A stretch of DNA of 64,000 nucleotides. Source: Sporocytophaga sp. GTDB lineage: Bacteria > Bacteroidota > Bacteroidia > Cytophagales > Cytophagaceae. Below, one piece after another: positions 42,533 to 50,597 of this stretch. Within the stretch, counting starts at the first letter, position 1. Every line of letters starts with the position of its first letter. Location of the stretch: contig NZ_JAGHZZ010000022.1 in NCBI RefSeq assembly GCF_017745095.1, forward strand, positions 1 to 64,000, written 5' to 3'. Made by a program: the position numbers and the translations under genes. The notes under the pieces were generated by a model that had not been told where the DNA came from, searched no databases, and worked only from the letters and a program-made list of their open reading frames with translations.

Positions 42533-43153
42533 ATGAAAAAAATATTTATAGCCACGTTATTTTCATTAATCATTTCTTCAAGTAATGCCGCCATCCATGT
42601 TGTATTAGTTGGACAAGGCGGAAATAAATTTGCACCAACCGATTTAAATGTAATTGTAGGGGATACAGTCAGGTTTCAATGGGTAAGCGGATTTCATACA
42701 ACAACATCAACAAGTATTCCTGCGGCAGCAGAATCTTGGGATGAAGTCATAGCAAACAGCGGCGATGAGTTTGATTATATTGTTAAAACTGAAGGAAAAT
42801 ATTCTTATGTGTGCACTCCTCACGCTGCAATGGGAATGGTAGGTAGTTTTACTGCTACTCAAAGTGTAACAGGGATTGCAAGTCAGTACGCTTCGATTAA
42901 AGAATCTGCAAATATCACCCCAAATCCTGCAACTGATCATACTACACTTATCTTTAATTCAGATATTGCTTTTAAGGGTTTTCTGAAGATATATGATAAC
43001 AGTGGTATCATGATCTCTGAAGAGAAATTGAAAGTAGAGAAAGGTGAAAATTCTATATTGGTTAGCACCAGTTTATTGAAATCAGGATTATACTATGTCA
43101 ACTTGTTTAATCAAGAAGATGTGTTCCTTGTAAAGAAAATGATCAAACAGTAG
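42533..43153 (+). CDS. Secreted cupredoxin (plastocyanin-like) with T9SS tail
   Basis: 206 residues. Signal peptide 1-19. Residues about 22-110 form a cupredoxin: VIVGDTVRFQWVSGFHTTTS provides the first His, and YSYVCTPHAAMGMVGSF gives Cys, second His and Met, a complete type 1 copper site. The remaining part is a linker and a T9SS tail (ITPNPATDHTTLIFN, GLYYVNLFNQEDVFLVKKMIKQ). It is a surface or extracellular electron-transfer or copper-binding protein. Monocistronic. Confidence 0.9.
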   Translation: MKKIFIATLFSLIISSSNAAIHVVLVGQGGNKFAPTDLNVIVGDTVRFQWVSGFHTTTSTSIPAAAESWDEVIANSGDEFDYIVKTEGKYSYVCTPHAAMGMVGSFTATQSVTGIASQYASIKESANITPNPATDHTTLIFNSDIAFKGFLKIYDNSGIMISEEKLKVEKGENSILVSTSLLKSGLYYVNLFNQEDVFLVKKMIKQ

Positions 43154-43205
43154 GGAAAGTTAAGTTGTAAGTAATAAGGCTTTTAAAATTAAAAATCGAA
43201 TTTGT

Positions 43206-43232
43206 AGAGACGCCATGCTGGCGTCTCTTTAT
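43206..43232. repeat. GC-rich palindrome (GAGACGCC type), possible terminator
   Basis: Arms AGAGACGCCA (43206-43215) and TGGCGTCTCT (43219-43228) with a TGC centre. Its base content is unlike the AT-rich surroundings, and it resembles the GTAGAGACG... palindromes found dispersed in many bacterial genomes. It may also end transcription of the cupredoxin gene (TTTAT follows). Confidence 0.6.
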
Positions 43233-43288
43233 CTATGAAATATAAATTCGATTAATTACCTCAAGTATAAAATCTCTTGATTAGAGCC

Positions 43289-43555
43289 TTAAGAAAGAAG
43301 TAAAGTGTCATTCCAATCCCGAATGACAAAAGATTTAACGAGCCCTTCCAGAATAAACGGGTCTTCCTTTACAAACTCCTCTGCTGCTGCCCGAGTTTTG
43401 AATATGGCCATATTTCCTCTATCACTAAAAGGACCGATACCGATCACATCTCCTCTATCGATGTATTTTTCAACAACAACTTTATGTCTTGGATAAACAG
43501 CCATGATTACATCCATTGATGCTCCTGATGATTCTCCGATAACTACTGCTTTCAT
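43289..43555 (-). CDS. YciI-family protein
   Basis: 88 residues, ferredoxin-like fold of the YCII family: HKVVVEKYIDRGDVIGIGPFSDRGNMAIFKTRAAAEEFVKEDPFILEGLVKSFVIRDWNDTLL. The conserved DPF---G region is intact. Some members are dehydrochlorinases or hydrolases; most are unassigned. It lies 19 bp after the VOC gene and is probably in one unit with it and maybe the AraC regulator. Confidence 0.85.
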   Translation of the reverse strand: MKAVVIGESSGASMDVIMAVYPRHKVVVEKYIDRGDVIGIGPFSDRGNMAIFKTRAAAEEFVKEDPFILEGLVKSFVIRDWNDTLLLS

Positions 43556-43574
43556 TAAAATTCTGATTTAATTT

Positions 43575-43970
43575 CTAATTGTTTGAATGCAATCCAATAT
43601 TGTTTCCTTCAGTATCCGTGAAAAATGCCATGTATCCTGATTGCTCGTCTATTAAGGTTTTGGGCATTGTAATTTTTCCTCCTGATTTTTCAATTCGGTT
43701 AAGTACCAATTGGATATCAGGATTTCCATTAAGATAAACTATTGAACCTGTAGCACTTGGTGTATGCATTTCACTTTGAACCAATGCACCTCCAACTTTT
43801 CCATTGCTGCTGTCAGATGGTAACATCGCCATTTTCATTCCCATCATCTCCATTTCTGTTAATTCTGTTTCCAAGATTATTTCATAGAATTTTTTCGCTC
43901 TGGCAATGTCCTTCACTGCAATTTCGAACCAATTGATAGCATTGGTCTCTGAACTGATTTTTTCGCTCAT
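43575..43970 (-). CDS. VOC-family (glyoxalase/bleomycin-resistance-like) protein
   Basis: 131 residues with one vicinal-oxygen-chelate unit pair: NWFEIAVKDIARAKKFYEIILETEL, then GGALVQSEMHTPSATGSIVYLN and IEKSGGKITMPKTLIDEQSGYMAFFTDTEGNNIGLHS. Residues like the terminal GLHS and the FTDTEGN loop are typical. Substrate unknown; related proteins are often annotated as lactoylglutathione lyase-like. Upstream of the YciI gene and 89 bp downstream of the AraC gene. Confidence 0.88.
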   Translation of the reverse strand: MSEKISSETNAINWFEIAVKDIARAKKFYEIILETELTEMEMMGMKMAMLPSDSSNGKVGGALVQSEMHTPSATGSIVYLNGNPDIQLVLNRIEKSGGKITMPKTLIDEQSGYMAFFTDTEGNNIGLHSNN

Positions 43971-44059
43971 GGAATTATTATCTGATTATTTGGTTTAATT
44001 TTTATTGTGTAAAATAAATCAAACAATATTCTGCAAAATTGTAAAAAAGGGAAATAGCC

Positions 44060-44851
44060 CTAAAAATGCTTCCCAAAATCATTGTTGAATTTTGAGTATT
44101 GTTTTGGGGAATAACCTGTATAGCGCCTGAACTCCTTTATAAGATGAGATTGATCGTAGTATAAATCATCGGAATTAATTTCCTCCGTTGAAAAATGTTT
44201 GTAGAAATGTTGAAAGCGATAGATTGTCGCCAGAGTTTTTGGTGAAATGCCCAGATGATTTTTAAAAAGTAAATCCAGGTAACGTTTTGAATAACCAGTC
44301 TTTTTCTCCAGTTCATTTATTGTTGTCAATCCGTGCAGTGAGGAAATTAAATTGACGGAGTAGTTTACTACCAGATTGTTTCTTCTGTCATTAGAGAGTT
44401 GCTTAATAAGAAATTCCTGGATGATATTAATCTTTAATTTCGGATCTTCTGTGTCTGTTATTTTTTGATATAAGTCTTTTGAGTCTTTTCCATATAAATC
44501 TGAAAAGGAAAAAAGATTGTTTGTCAGTTGATGCATCGGGATATTCATAAATCTGTAGGCTCCATGAGTTGTCAATTCGACACCAATTGATCCTGTTATA
44601 TCTTTTGGAGTTCCCAATGTAACTGGTACATCCCTGAGGCCGATGAAATAAATATCACCTTCTTTGCAAATATCTGTCTTTTTATTGTCAGTTGTTGTTA
44701 ATTCACTTTTGTATGGAATAATAATTTTTGCTCTGGCATTTGGAGCAATCAGAGTCCCATGGTTTATAAATCCGCTGTTGTTTTCAAACAACCAGATCTT
44801 TGTAATATATGGTTTAAGCTCTTGTCGTGGTTGTATGAATTGTAATTTCAT
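44060..44851 (-). CDS. AraC-family transcriptional regulator
   Basis: 263 residues. The N-terminal part (MKLQFIQPRQELKPYITKIWLFE, APNARAKIIIPYKSEL) is a DUF6597-like sensor domain. The HTH region (about 178-255) has TINELEKKTGYSKRYLDLLFKNHLGISPKTLATIYRFQHF and the second helix pair DQSHLIKEFRRYTGYSPKQY. It probably controls the YciI/VOC genes lying just downstream on the same strand. Confidence 0.88.
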   Translation of the reverse strand: MKLQFIQPRQELKPYITKIWLFENNSGFINHGTLIAPNARAKIIIPYKSELTTTDNKKTDICKEGDIYFIGLRDVPVTLGTPKDITGSIGVELTTHGAYRFMNIPMHQLTNNLFSFSDLYGKDSKDLYQKITDTEDPKLKINIIQEFLIKQLSNDRRNNLVVNYSVNLISSLHGLTTINELEKKTGYSKRYLDLLFKNHLGISPKTLATIYRFQHFYKHFSTEEINSDDLYYDQSHLIKEFRRYTGYSPKQYSKFNNDFGKHF

Positions 44852-45126
44852 TTGTTCAAAAAGTGCTTATTCTTTAAATTAGTTAATCATTGTGAATTGT
44901 TAAAATATGGATTAGAGGTATTGGGAAATATAAATTTGCAGTTTTTATTTTTTTAATCAAAGAAGACAGAGAGGTGGAATTGTCCTTACTGAACCATCAA
45001 GCCATATAAATGAGGAGGATTTATTATAAAGATACAATATTCCTTAACACAAAAACCTATCAGTAGTTATCAATAAGCATAACTCCTTTAAGAAATGTTT
45101 TTTGAATATTTTCTGATCGATTAGAT

Positions 45127-46614
45127 ATGGCAAAAACTCATAATGCAAATAATATTCAAATAAATAAATCTACATTCCTGAATTCAATGCTCGCAAATTC
45201 AAGATTAGCTTGTATCCTAATTCTTAATAAAGAAGGAATAATTTGGGAGATGAGTCATGGCATTGAGGAACAATTGGGATATACTCACGAAAATCTTATC
45301 GGTAAGCATTTTTCAATTCTTTTTACAGAAGAGGATCTGAAAGAAAATAAACCAGGGAAAGAATTACAGGTGGCGAAGGAAAAAGGTTTTGGCATTGATA
45401 ATAATTATATTATTCATAAAAACGGGGACCTTATATGGTGTCAGGGTGAAAGTATAGTTGTCGATGATGAGGGAGAAATATATTTCGTCAAGTATATTTA
45501 TAACATCAATAAGCAGAAACAGCTTGAAGAGTCGCTTAAAAAGTCTAAAAAGTTTTCTGAAAGTGTTCTTGAAACTATTGATAATCCTTTAATAGTCCTG
45601 GATAGTAACCTGGAGATATTAATGGCTAATAATTCTTTTCATAAGGTATTCAATCCTCATCAGGAGGAGATCATCAAAAAGTCATTTTTTGAAATTAAAT
45701 ATTTTAAATTGAATGTTAAAAAACTCAGAGAATTACTGGAAAAGATCCTCCCGGAAAGCACCTTGATTAAAAATTATGAAATAGAGTTCAGTCTTCCCGA
45801 TGGACAAAAATTTTTTCATTTAAATGCTCAGCAAGTAACAGAGGAGGGAAGGAAAGTACAGGAGATTCTCATTGCTTTTCAAGATGTGACTGATGAAAGG
45901 ATTATGAAAGAAAATCTCAATAATAAAAATGAAGAGTTAAACAAGGTCAATAAGGATCTTGATACTTTTGTTTATACAGCCTCTCATGATTTGAAAGCAC
46001 CTATCAATAATATTGAGGGATTAATTACTGTTATGGAGAATAACCCTGATTTTTCTGAGGGTACTTATGAAGTGATTCAATTGATGAGGGAGTCCATTGA
46101 TAAATTTAAGAGTAATATTAATGACCTTTCAACAATTGCTAAGATTGAAAAAGAAGGAAATGGAAAAACGGCACCAGTTAAATTGGAAGAATTATTTGAA
46201 GAGGTAATTTATAATTTAAAAGAAGAGATTAAAAAAACTGAAGCTATTATTTCGTCTGACTTTTCACAGACACCCACTTTAAAATTTTCCAGAAAAAATC
46301 TTAGAAGTATATTTCATAACCTTCTTTCAAATGCAATAAAATTTAAATCTCCTAACAGAAAGCCTGAAATATCTGTAATCACAGAAAAAGTAAATAGTTA
46401 TATTCTGTTAAAGGTAAAAGATAATGGGATTGGTATAAAAGAAGAGGATAAGGGAAGGGTCTTAGCTTTATATCAAAGACTGAATCCTGATATAGAGGGC
46501 TCTGGTGTGGGTATGAATATTGTAAAAAAGATTATTGATAATAATGGAGGTGAAATTGAAATTGATAGTGAAGTAGGGAAGGGAAGTATATTTAAAATTT
46601 ACATTAAAATATAA
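45127..46614 (+). CDS. Two-PAS orphan histidine kinase
   Basis: 495 residues, soluble. PAS 1 (about 18-135: ILNKEGIIWEMSHGIEEQLGYTHENLIGKHFSILFTEEDL, IHKNGDLIWCQGES), PAS 2 (about 145-260: NPLIVLDSNLEILMANNSFHKVF), coiled linker, then the kinase: H-box FVYTASHDLKAPINNI near 290, N-box IFHNLLSNAIKFKS, G1 DNGIGIKEED, G2 GSGVGMNIVKKI. It is paralogous to the kinase converging on it at 46657-47790. No response regulator is encoded nearby. Confidence 0.92.
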   Translation: MAKTHNANNIQINKSTFLNSMLANSRLACILILNKEGIIWEMSHGIEEQLGYTHENLIGKHFSILFTEEDLKENKPGKELQVAKEKGFGIDNNYIIHKNGDLIWCQGESIVVDDEGEIYFVKYIYNINKQKQLEESLKKSKKFSESVLETIDNPLIVLDSNLEILMANNSFHKVFNPHQEEIIKKSFFEIKYFKLNVKKLRELLEKILPESTLIKNYEIEFSLPDGQKFFHLNAQQVTEEGRKVQEILIAFQDVTDERIMKENLNNKNEELNKVNKDLDTFVYTASHDLKAPINNIEGLITVMENNPDFSEGTYEVIQLMRESIDKFKSNINDLSTIAKIEKEGNGKTAPVKLEELFEEVIYNLKEEIKKTEAIISSDFSQTPTLKFSRKNLRSIFHNLLSNAIKFKSPNRKPEISVITEKVNSYILLKVKDNGIGIKEEDKGRVLALYQRLNPDIEGSGVGMNIVKKIIDNNGGEIEIDSEVGKGSIFKIYIKI

Positions 46615-46656
46615 GGCACTAAGCTTAGAGCTTAAAGTATAAATTATAAAGCTTTT

Positions 46657-47790
46657 TCAAATCGGGAAATACACTTTGACTGTTGTACCTTCTCCTGGCT
46701 TACTTTCCAGTTCTATTTTTCCTCCTTCATTTTCAATAATTCTTTTAACTATAGCCATTCCCATTCCTGATCCTTCCACATGATGGTGACTTCGCTGATA
46801 CATTTGAAAGATGTTTTCCTGATCTTCCTTTTTTATCCCTAAGCCATTATCTTGAATAGTTAGTAATATGTATGCCCCCTCCATTTTCTTTGTAGCTATC
46901 CGAACTATTGACTTTTTTTCCAGAGACCTGTATTTAATAGAATTAGATAAAAGATTCGTTAAAATGCTTCTTAAATTCTTTTTAGAAAATTTTATGATAG
47001 GAGCATTTTCAAAGTCTTTTATAAATTCAATCTTAATCTTATCTATATCATCTTTAAAGTCTGTTAAAACTTCTTCCAATAGCTCATCAATATTTATATC
47101 TTCCTCTTGTATCTTTTCAGTTTCTTGTTCCCTGGCAATGGATGACAATTCCCGGATTTTATTCCGAAAGCTTTCAATGAGATGATATATTTTGCCTATG
47201 AAAAATTTTGATTCAGAAGATTCATTAATAAAAGATTCAAGATATCTGATTAATCCTTCTATGCTGTTAATTGGAGAAATCAAATCATGTGAAACAGTGT
47301 AAACAAAATTATTCCGATCATTTATGATCTTTTTCAAATCACTGTTTCTCTGTTGCAGTTCATGTTCTAGTATCTTTTGCTCAGTAATATCCTGTAAAAG
47401 TTTTATCAGAAAGGTTCTGTTTTTATCGTCTTTAGTATAGATACTTTCTCCATGTACCCAAAGTTGAGAGCCATTCTTGTGTAAGATGAAATTATTGTCA
47501 AGGGAAGATCCTGTCCTTATTGTTCTTGATAATTCTTTCTGAGGAACAGCATTGTTTCTGTCTTTTTCTATAAACAGTATTGAAAAATTTTTGTCAATTA
47601 AGTCGTCTTTAGAATATCCAAAAGTTTTGATAAAAGCCTCATTAACATCAATAATCACACCTTCTGTATCTAATATTAAAATAGATGTAGCCTTTGCATT
47701 ATTAAACATTATTTTAAAGAACAAAGAACTATACAAACTTAACTTGTCATCGTTGCCCTTTGAGTTTTTGCCTTTATCTTTATTACTCAT
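46657..47790 (-). CDS. One-PAS orphan histidine kinase, paralogue of the neighbour
   Basis: 377 residues. One PAS (about 35-150: ILDTEGVIIDVNEAFIKTFGYSKDDLIDKNFSILFIEKD, LHKNGSQLWVHGES), then the kinase: H-box FVYTVSHDLISPINSI, where the Lys and Ala after Asp-Leu found in the sister are replaced by Ile-Ser, N-box ILTNLLSNSIKYR, G1 DNGLGIKKED and G2 GSGMGMAIVKRI. Similar to the kinase on the opposite strand over PAS 1 and the core; it lacks the second PAS. The two genes end 42 bp apart. Confidence 0.92.
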   Translation of the reverse strand: MSNKDKGKNSKGNDDKLSLYSSLFFKIMFNNAKATSILILDTEGVIIDVNEAFIKTFGYSKDDLIDKNFSILFIEKDRNNAVPQKELSRTIRTGSSLDNNFILHKNGSQLWVHGESIYTKDDKNRTFLIKLLQDITEQKILEHELQQRNSDLKKIINDRNNFVYTVSHDLISPINSIEGLIRYLESFINESSESKFFIGKIYHLIESFRNKIRELSSIAREQETEKIQEEDINIDELLEEVLTDFKDDIDKIKIEFIKDFENAPIIKFSKKNLRSILTNLLSNSIKYRSLEKKSIVRIATKKMEGAYILLTIQDNGLGIKKEDQENIFQMYQRSHHHVEGSGMGMAIVKRIIENEGGKIELESKPGEGTTVKVYFPI

Positions 47791-47840
47791 AATCTAAATT
47801 AGGTTTAGGATTTACAGGTAACACAAAAAAAAATTAACTT

Positions 47841-49172
47841 CTAAACCATAGCCCTCACTTCAGAAATATTTATCACAGGAAGGTATCTGATAAATAACAG
47901 GAACATAAAAAAGAATAAGCCAAGAGAGAATATGAATACACCGATATCGTAAATAGTAGGAGTGAAAACAGACCAGGAGGAGGGAAGAAAGTCTCTTGAG
48001 AGGGATACGACAATTATTACATAACGTTCCATCCACATACCGACATTTACAATGATTGAAAGGATAAAGCTAAATACGATATTTCGCCTTAAGCTTTTTT
48101 TCCATAATAATTGAGGAAGTATAAAATTAAACAGATTGATCATGAAGTAATACTTCGCATAATTGCCCATGAACTTATAGAGCATTTGATACACCTCAAA
48201 GCCGTTATTTGAATAGAACGCTATAAATACTTCTGTCATATAAGCGAGCCCCACAAGACCCGCCATAAAGAGGACGATTTTATTCATATTTTCAATATGA
48301 AGTATCGTAATATAGTTTTCGAGTTTCAATAATTTCCTTACAAGTATCATCAATGTAAGCACCATTGCAAACCCTGAATGGATGGCTCCTGCAACAAAAT
48401 AAGGAGGGAAAATAGTTGAATGCCACCCAGGAACAATGCCAGTGGAGAAGTCCATTGAAACAACAGAGTGTACAGAAACAACCAAAGCCGTTGCCATTCC
48501 TGCCAATACAAGCATCATAGGTTCATAACGTCTCCAAAGCTCTATATTATTATTCCACCCAAAGCTGAGTAAATTATATATCTTTTTCAGAATACCTTTA
48601 CTTCTGTTTGCAAGTAATGCAAGATCAGGAATAAGTCCAAAATACCAATAAACAATAGAAACAGTAAGATATGTTGTTACCGCAAATGCATCCCAGACAA
48701 GTGGAGAATTAAAGTTTACCCAGATTTCCTGCCTGTTCGGATATGGTATTATGTAATATAACAACCATGGTCTTCCGAGGTGAGCAGCAATAAATAAGGC
48801 GGAGCAGAGTACAGCACATATGGTCATTGCTTCAGCAGCTCTGTTGATGGAGTTTCTCCATTTAGCCCGAAATAGTAAAAGAATGGCAGATATTAAAGTG
48901 CCGGCATGCCCGATTCCTATCCACCAAACAAAATTTGTAATATCCCAAGCCCAATTAATAGTTTTATCTTCTCCCCACATTCCAACGCCGTCCCACCAGG
49001 TTTTTGCAAGGCAATAGCCCCCAGACAGGATCATAAGAACAGATATCGCCAGTGCTATCCTCCAGTTATTTAAAGCCTCAGTGGTCAGGGGAGCTAAAAT
49101 ATCTTCTTTGACATCATTCTGTGTTCTGTTGTTTAAAACCAGAGGTTCTGCCAAAATTTGGTCATCATTCAT
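47841..49172 (-). CDS. Orphan NrfD/PsrC-type membrane protein (ActC-like)
   Basis: 443 residues, about ten membrane helices. It has the layout of the quinone-binding subunits ActC/ActF of alternative complex III and of NrfD/PsrC: WWIGIGHAGTLISAILLLFRAKWR, AAHLGRPWLLYYIIPYPNRQEIWVNFNSPLVWDAFAVTTY, SVVSMDFSTGIVPGWHSTIFPPYFVAGAIHSG, and WMERYVIIV near the end. No partner subunits (cytochrome ActA/E, Fe-S ActB, ActD) are nearby, so its electron partner is not visible. It follows the SDR gene by 41 bp on the same strand. Confidence 0.82.
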   Translation of the reverse strand: MNDDQILAEPLVLNNRTQNDVKEDILAPLTTEALNNWRIALAISVLMILSGGYCLAKTWWDGVGMWGEDKTINWAWDITNFVWWIGIGHAGTLISAILLLFRAKWRNSINRAAEAMTICAVLCSALFIAAHLGRPWLLYYIIPYPNRQEIWVNFNSPLVWDAFAVTTYLTVSIVYWYFGLIPDLALLANRSKGILKKIYNLLSFGWNNNIELWRRYEPMMLVLAGMATALVVSVHSVVSMDFSTGIVPGWHSTIFPPYFVAGAIHSGFAMVLTLMILVRKLLKLENYITILHIENMNKIVLFMAGLVGLAYMTEVFIAFYSNNGFEVYQMLYKFMGNYAKYYFMINLFNFILPQLLWKKSLRRNIVFSFILSIIVNVGMWMERYVIIVVSLSRDFLPSSWSVFTPTIYDIGVFIFSLGLFFFMFLLFIRYLPVINISEVRAMV

Positions 49173-49213
49173 ATAAAAAAATCTTGAAGTGCATTTTCAG
49201 AAACTCTTATACT

Positions 49214-50296
49214 TCAAAATTGTTCAGAAGATTTTAAATCAAGATTTTGTCTCATTTTCTTTTTTAATATCCAACCAATAGTAGTTATAACTCCCAATCC
49301 AATGAATATTTTATTTTTGTTCATACTTAGCCAAAGTTCGGTACTTTTAGAAGAGGCATCCTTATCAAAAGAACCATGTGATCCATGATCTCCAGGGACA
49401 GGAGCATATAAATTATTTAATCTATCAGGGTCTTCTTTAAGTTCTGTTTGTTGTCCTTTATAACCTTCTTTTGCAAGTACATGATCACCCAACCAGGGAG
49501 CAATCTTATTCCCCAATATGGAGTATAAAGTGGGGTAGCCAACATATATTTCCCTTCTGTTATGCTTAGCCGCATATACAATGGCTCGGGCAGCTACTTC
49601 TGGCTGATATATTTTTCCCATGGGTTTGGCTTTATTGGGAAGACGACTTTTTACAAGTTCAAATTGTGTAGTATTCATGGCAGGCAGTTGTACCATACAG
49701 GTCTTTATCTTGCTTTTATCATGAATTAATTCAGCCCTTAGAGCATCATAGAATCCTTCAATAGCATGTTTGGCTGCGCAGTATGCGGATTGTAATGGTA
49801 TTCCTCTGTAAGCTAGGGCAGAGCCTACGAAAATGATTGAGCCTTTATTTCTTTTGCGCATGTGTTTTAATGCTGCCAAGGTCCCGTATACTTGTCCTAG
49901 GTAGGTTACTTCTGTTACACGCTTATATTCTTCCGCTAACATTTCATTTACAGGTGAAAAAACACTCACCATAGCATTATTTATCCAAACGTCAATTGGG
50001 CCCAACTCATCTTCAATATCATCAGCAATTTCTTCGATTTTACCAGCATCAGCAACATCTACTTGTTTTATCAAAGCTTTGCCTCCCAGTTTTTCTACTT
50101 CTTCCTTTGCTCCTGACAATCCATCTTCTCCTCTTGCAAGGAGTGCAATAGAGCAACCAAGTTTGGCGTACTCCCTTGCGATACTCCTTCCCAGTCCCGC
50201 AGATGCTCCTGTAATTACTATTACTTTAGGTGAGTCGTCTTTGAAATAGGAAAATACTTTTCCGATAAAACTATCATTCATAAATATTTCGACCAA
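49214..50296 (-). CDS. Short-chain dehydrogenase with C-terminal membrane tail
   Basis: 360 residues. Rossmann fold SDR: VIVITGASAGLGRSIAREYA, DVWINNAMVSVFSP, SALAYRGIPLQSAYCAAKHAIEGF (catalytic Ser and Tyr-x-x-x-Lys). After the core (to about 250) comes PGDHGSHGSFD and a final hydrophobic helix (IFIGLGVITTIGWILKKKM) as a likely anchor. This tailed SDR type is common in stress loci next to YciF and DUF6766 proteins. Substrate unknown. Confidence 0.87.
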   Translation of the reverse strand: MVEIFMNDSFIGKVFSYFKDDSPKVIVITGASAGLGRSIAREYAKLGCSIALLARGEDGLSGAKEEVEKLGGKALIKQVDVADAGKIEEIADDIEDELGPIDVWINNAMVSVFSPVNEMLAEEYKRVTEVTYLGQVYGTLAALKHMRKRNKGSIIFVGSALAYRGIPLQSAYCAAKHAIEGFYDALRAELIHDKSKIKTCMVQLPAMNTTQFELVKSRLPNKAKPMGKIYQPEVAARAIVYAAKHNRREIYVGYPTLYSILGNKIAPWLGDHVLAKEGYKGQQTELKEDPDRLNNLYAPVPGDHGSHGSFDKDASSKSTELWLSMNKNKIFIGLGVITTIGWILKKKMRQNLDLKSSEQF

Positions 50297-50338
50297 TGCT
50301 ATTACTCCTTAAGTTAGCTATATATATGAGGGAAGGAA

Positions 50339-50503
50339 TTATTTTTTATCTTGACCCTTAAATTTGTCTTCTTTTCTTTTATTGGGTTCATCTTGAGTAT
50401 ATTCTCCTCCTTCATTTTCATAGTGATGGGGTTGCTGAGAACTTTGATAAAGGTTAGAATTTTTAGCTTTATCTTTTTCTACTTTTTTATCAGGATCTAT
50501 CAT
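50339..50503 (-). CDS. Small hydrophilic protein, 54 residues
   Basis: Read from the minus strand: starts MIDPDKKVEKDKAKNSN, middle QSSQQPHHYENEGGEYTQ, ends KEDKFKGQDKK. It is highly charged, without hydrophobic core, and Gln/Asn/Glu/Lys-rich. The plus-strand frame over the same DNA encodes an implausible Phe/Ile run, so the minus frame is the real one. Similar short polar proteins accompany stress genes in Bacteroidota. It lies 42 bp upstream of the SDR start on the same strand, a probable operon. Confidence 0.65.
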   Translation of the reverse strand: MIDPDKKVEKDKAKNSNLYQSSQQPHHYENEGGEYTQDEPNKRKEDKFKGQDKK

Positions 50504-50597
50504 ATCATTATCATTTTAATTTCCACTATATAACATTAAAACAGCCTCTTATCGGGAAAAAGTTTCTGTTTTATTTTACCTGAAAAATTCATGTCGG

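Noticed and set aside
50351-50533. Plus-strand 60-residue ORF rich in Phe and Ile
   Set aside because: It is the shadow of the polar minus-strand gene at 50339-50503, whose residue composition is far more protein-like.
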